Position numbers and translations under genes: made by a program
Origin: Anaerolineales bacterium
Lineage (GTDB): Bacteria > Chloroflexota > Anaerolineae > Anaerolineales > E44-bin32
NCBI GenBank assembly: GCA_016927115.1
Contig: JAFGNH010000037.1
Coordinates: 36,584-100,583 of the forward strand
Length of the DNA stretch: 64,000 bases
Direction of reading: 5' to 3'
The notes under the pieces: generated by a model
Seen by the model: the letters and a program-made list of their open reading frames with translations, nothing else
Database searches by the model: none
Told to the model about the DNA's origin: nothing
Part shown: positions 63,059-64,000 of the stretch, one piece after another
Layout of the letters: each line of letters starts with the position of its first letter
Numbering within the stretch: the stretch's first letter is position 1

Positions 63059-63925
63059 TCAGCCTTCCTGGCGATAGATGACAGCTGATCCGTACCCTAC
63101 TACAGAAGAGTAATCTCCGGTGACATCGCCGGATGTGCTGTACCCAAGCACCTGGACAGAGTCTGCCCCCAGATGCTCGCAGGCCCACAGAACAGCGGCC
63201 ACTGCACCGCGTCCGCAGGCAAACCCGAACAGTTCTTCTTCTGCATGGATAACGCCCTCTGGATCAAACGCTTCGATGCGGCTCAGCATTTCTGTATCAA
63301 AACGAAGTGCCAGATCCCGCGAGTAGAAATGACTGAGGTCAGTGCTGGCGATCAGGACGGCGGAGTCGTTCTTGATACTTTCAGCCAACGAGTAACCCAG
63401 TGCCCTGGCGGTCTCCACGCTCTGGTCAGCCATCATAATGGGGAGAAGTTGAAACGGCTCGATCAGTACAGTCTGCAGGAACGGAAGTTCAATTTCAAGA
63501 GAATGTTCCTGATCATTATGGATCCTGGTGAGGCTGAGGTGGTAGTTACTTTGCAGCAGGTTTTCCAGTCGATCCATCCGGTCGGCAGCGATCGGGATCG
63601 TACCCAGCGGTGTGCTGTATGCCTCGTGACCGCTGGTAAGCAGGCTGCCGGGGCTGAGGCGGTGTGAGGGTGAGATTACTGCAGCGTACGCAGGCTGCAT
63701 ATTTTGCAGCAATCTAAACGCCAGCGCGGCAGTATGGCCGCAGTACTGGTGCCCGGCATGTGGGACGACAAGGCCGAGGATCTGCCCCGGGATCGATTGT
63801 TCGGGCCGGGCGTTGAGGTACGCATGAATGGAAACCCTCAGTTCAGCCGGGTCGGATGGATACCAGGCACCGGCAAGCGGGGACGGACGAATATCTGAAT
63901 AGGAGTTTGCTGTTCGCATACTCAT
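63059..63925 (-). CDS. MEMO1-family protein (AmmeMemoRadiSam system protein B type)
   Basis: 288 residues. The MEMO fold relates to class III extradiol dioxygenases; metal-site residues appear in VVPHAGHQYCGHTA (near 49-62), SPSHR and STDLSHFY, and Cys in FGFACGRGAV. In many prokaryotes it is linked to an AMMECR1 protein and a radical-SAM enzyme; neither is visible here, though the window ends just upstream. Function is unsettled: redox or metal-related. ATG 63925 has AAAGGA upstream and a -10 about 25 bases before it. Confidence 0.88.
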   Translation of the reverse strand: MSMRTANSYSDIRPSPLAGAWYPSDPAELRVSIHAYLNARPEQSIPGQILGLVVPHAGHQYCGHTAALAFRLLQNMQPAYAAVISPSHRLSPGSLLTSGHEAYSTPLGTIPIAADRMDRLENLLQSNYHLSLTRIHNDQEHSLEIELPFLQTVLIEPFQLLPIMMADQSVETARALGYSLAESIKNDSAVLIASTDLSHFYSRDLALRFDTEMLSRIEAFDPEGVIHAEEELFGFACGRGAVAAVLWACEHLGADSVQVLGYSTSGDVTGDYSSVVGYGSAVIYRQEG

Positions 63926-63948
63926 AGTAAATCATCCTTTCCAGATCG

Positions 63949-63954
63949 ATTGTA
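63949..63954 (-). promoter_or_regulatory. -10 element for MEMO1-type gene
   Basis: Minus strand TACAAT with TGC before it (extended -10); a weak TAGACC -35 lies 18 bases upstream. Confidence 0.45.
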
Positions 63955-64000
63955 GCACAGGCCTGATAGTGTGGTCTATGCAGGCTTCCGGATCCACCCC

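Overview
The window looks like chromosomal DNA from an anaerobic member of the Chloroflexota, most likely an Anaerolineae-type bacterium. This is inferred from gene content, not from a database match. Pointers are a fused NfnA/NfnB-type transhydrogenase, a fused ADP-forming acetyl-CoA synthetase beside a BioD/DRTGG protein, very large multi-GAF kinases, a baeRF-type release-factor homologue, a C39-TPR protein and several lipoproteins with acidic or Thr/Pro linkers. I see no rRNA, tRNA, CRISPR array, insertion sequence, integrase or prophage gene. Coding density is high, and composition looks even by eye.

Layout. 1-645: start of a cyclic-nucleotide-binding membrane protein, cut by the window edge. 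0.7-3.1 kb: ftsK. 3.2-8.6 kb: a complete BMP-family nucleoside-type ABC importer (lipoprotein, double ATPase, two permeases), then signal peptidase I. 9.7-12 kb: the Nfn fusion. 12.1-16.4 kb (minus): purA, a C39-TPR protein and murJ. 16.6-21 kb: a LysM protein and a five-GAF histidine kinase. 21-24.3 kb (minus): acetate/acyl-CoA energy genes. 24.7-27 kb (minus): NERD-like membrane protein, a GT2 glycosyltransferase and rnhB. 27-30.5 kb: NfeD protease, FHA protein, OsmC protein and a lipoprotein PCMT. 30.5-36.3 kb: spermidine-synthase-like membrane protein, clpB and hsp20. 36.4-40.5 kb: rhomboid protease, a decayed Clp-fold protease gene, and three consecutive membrane-anchored coiled-coil proteins. 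40.6-44.1 kb (minus): baeRF protein, htrA and dnaJ. 44.2-47.4 kb: a receiver-GAF protein whose receiver lacks its phosphoacceptor Asp, then a receiver-GAF-PAS-kinase. 47.7-49 kb: a DEDDy exonuclease. 49-51 kb (minus): a cobalto/magnesium-chelatase-type ChlD gene split by a -1 frame change at a run of nine A. 51.1-57.1 kb: S1-type protein, clpC and radA. 57-59 kb: dnaA with a long structured leader. 59-64 kb (minus): priA, a CNNM/CorC-type protein and a MEMO1-family protein.

Themes. Protein quality control is dense (ClpB, ClpC, Hsp20, DnaJ, HtrA, rhomboid, NfeD, PCMT and a dead Clp-fold protease). Replication and repair are represented by DnaA, PriA, RadA, RNase HII and FtsK. Energy metabolism points to fermentation with substrate-level ATP formation.

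Most notable observations: (1) the chlD frame change at A9, which restores a 683-residue fused protein; (2) three genes in which a -10 element lies exactly six bases before an ATG lacking a Shine-Dalgarno sequence, suggesting leaderless transcripts; (3) the unexplained three-gene coiled-coil operon with an N-terminal helix-hairpin-helix protein; (4) the pseudo-receiver next to an intact receiver-kinase; (5) a recurring extended -10 (TGn) promoter type; (6) seven perfect 15-bp repeats in the S1-type gene. All functional statements come from reading motifs; no searches were run.
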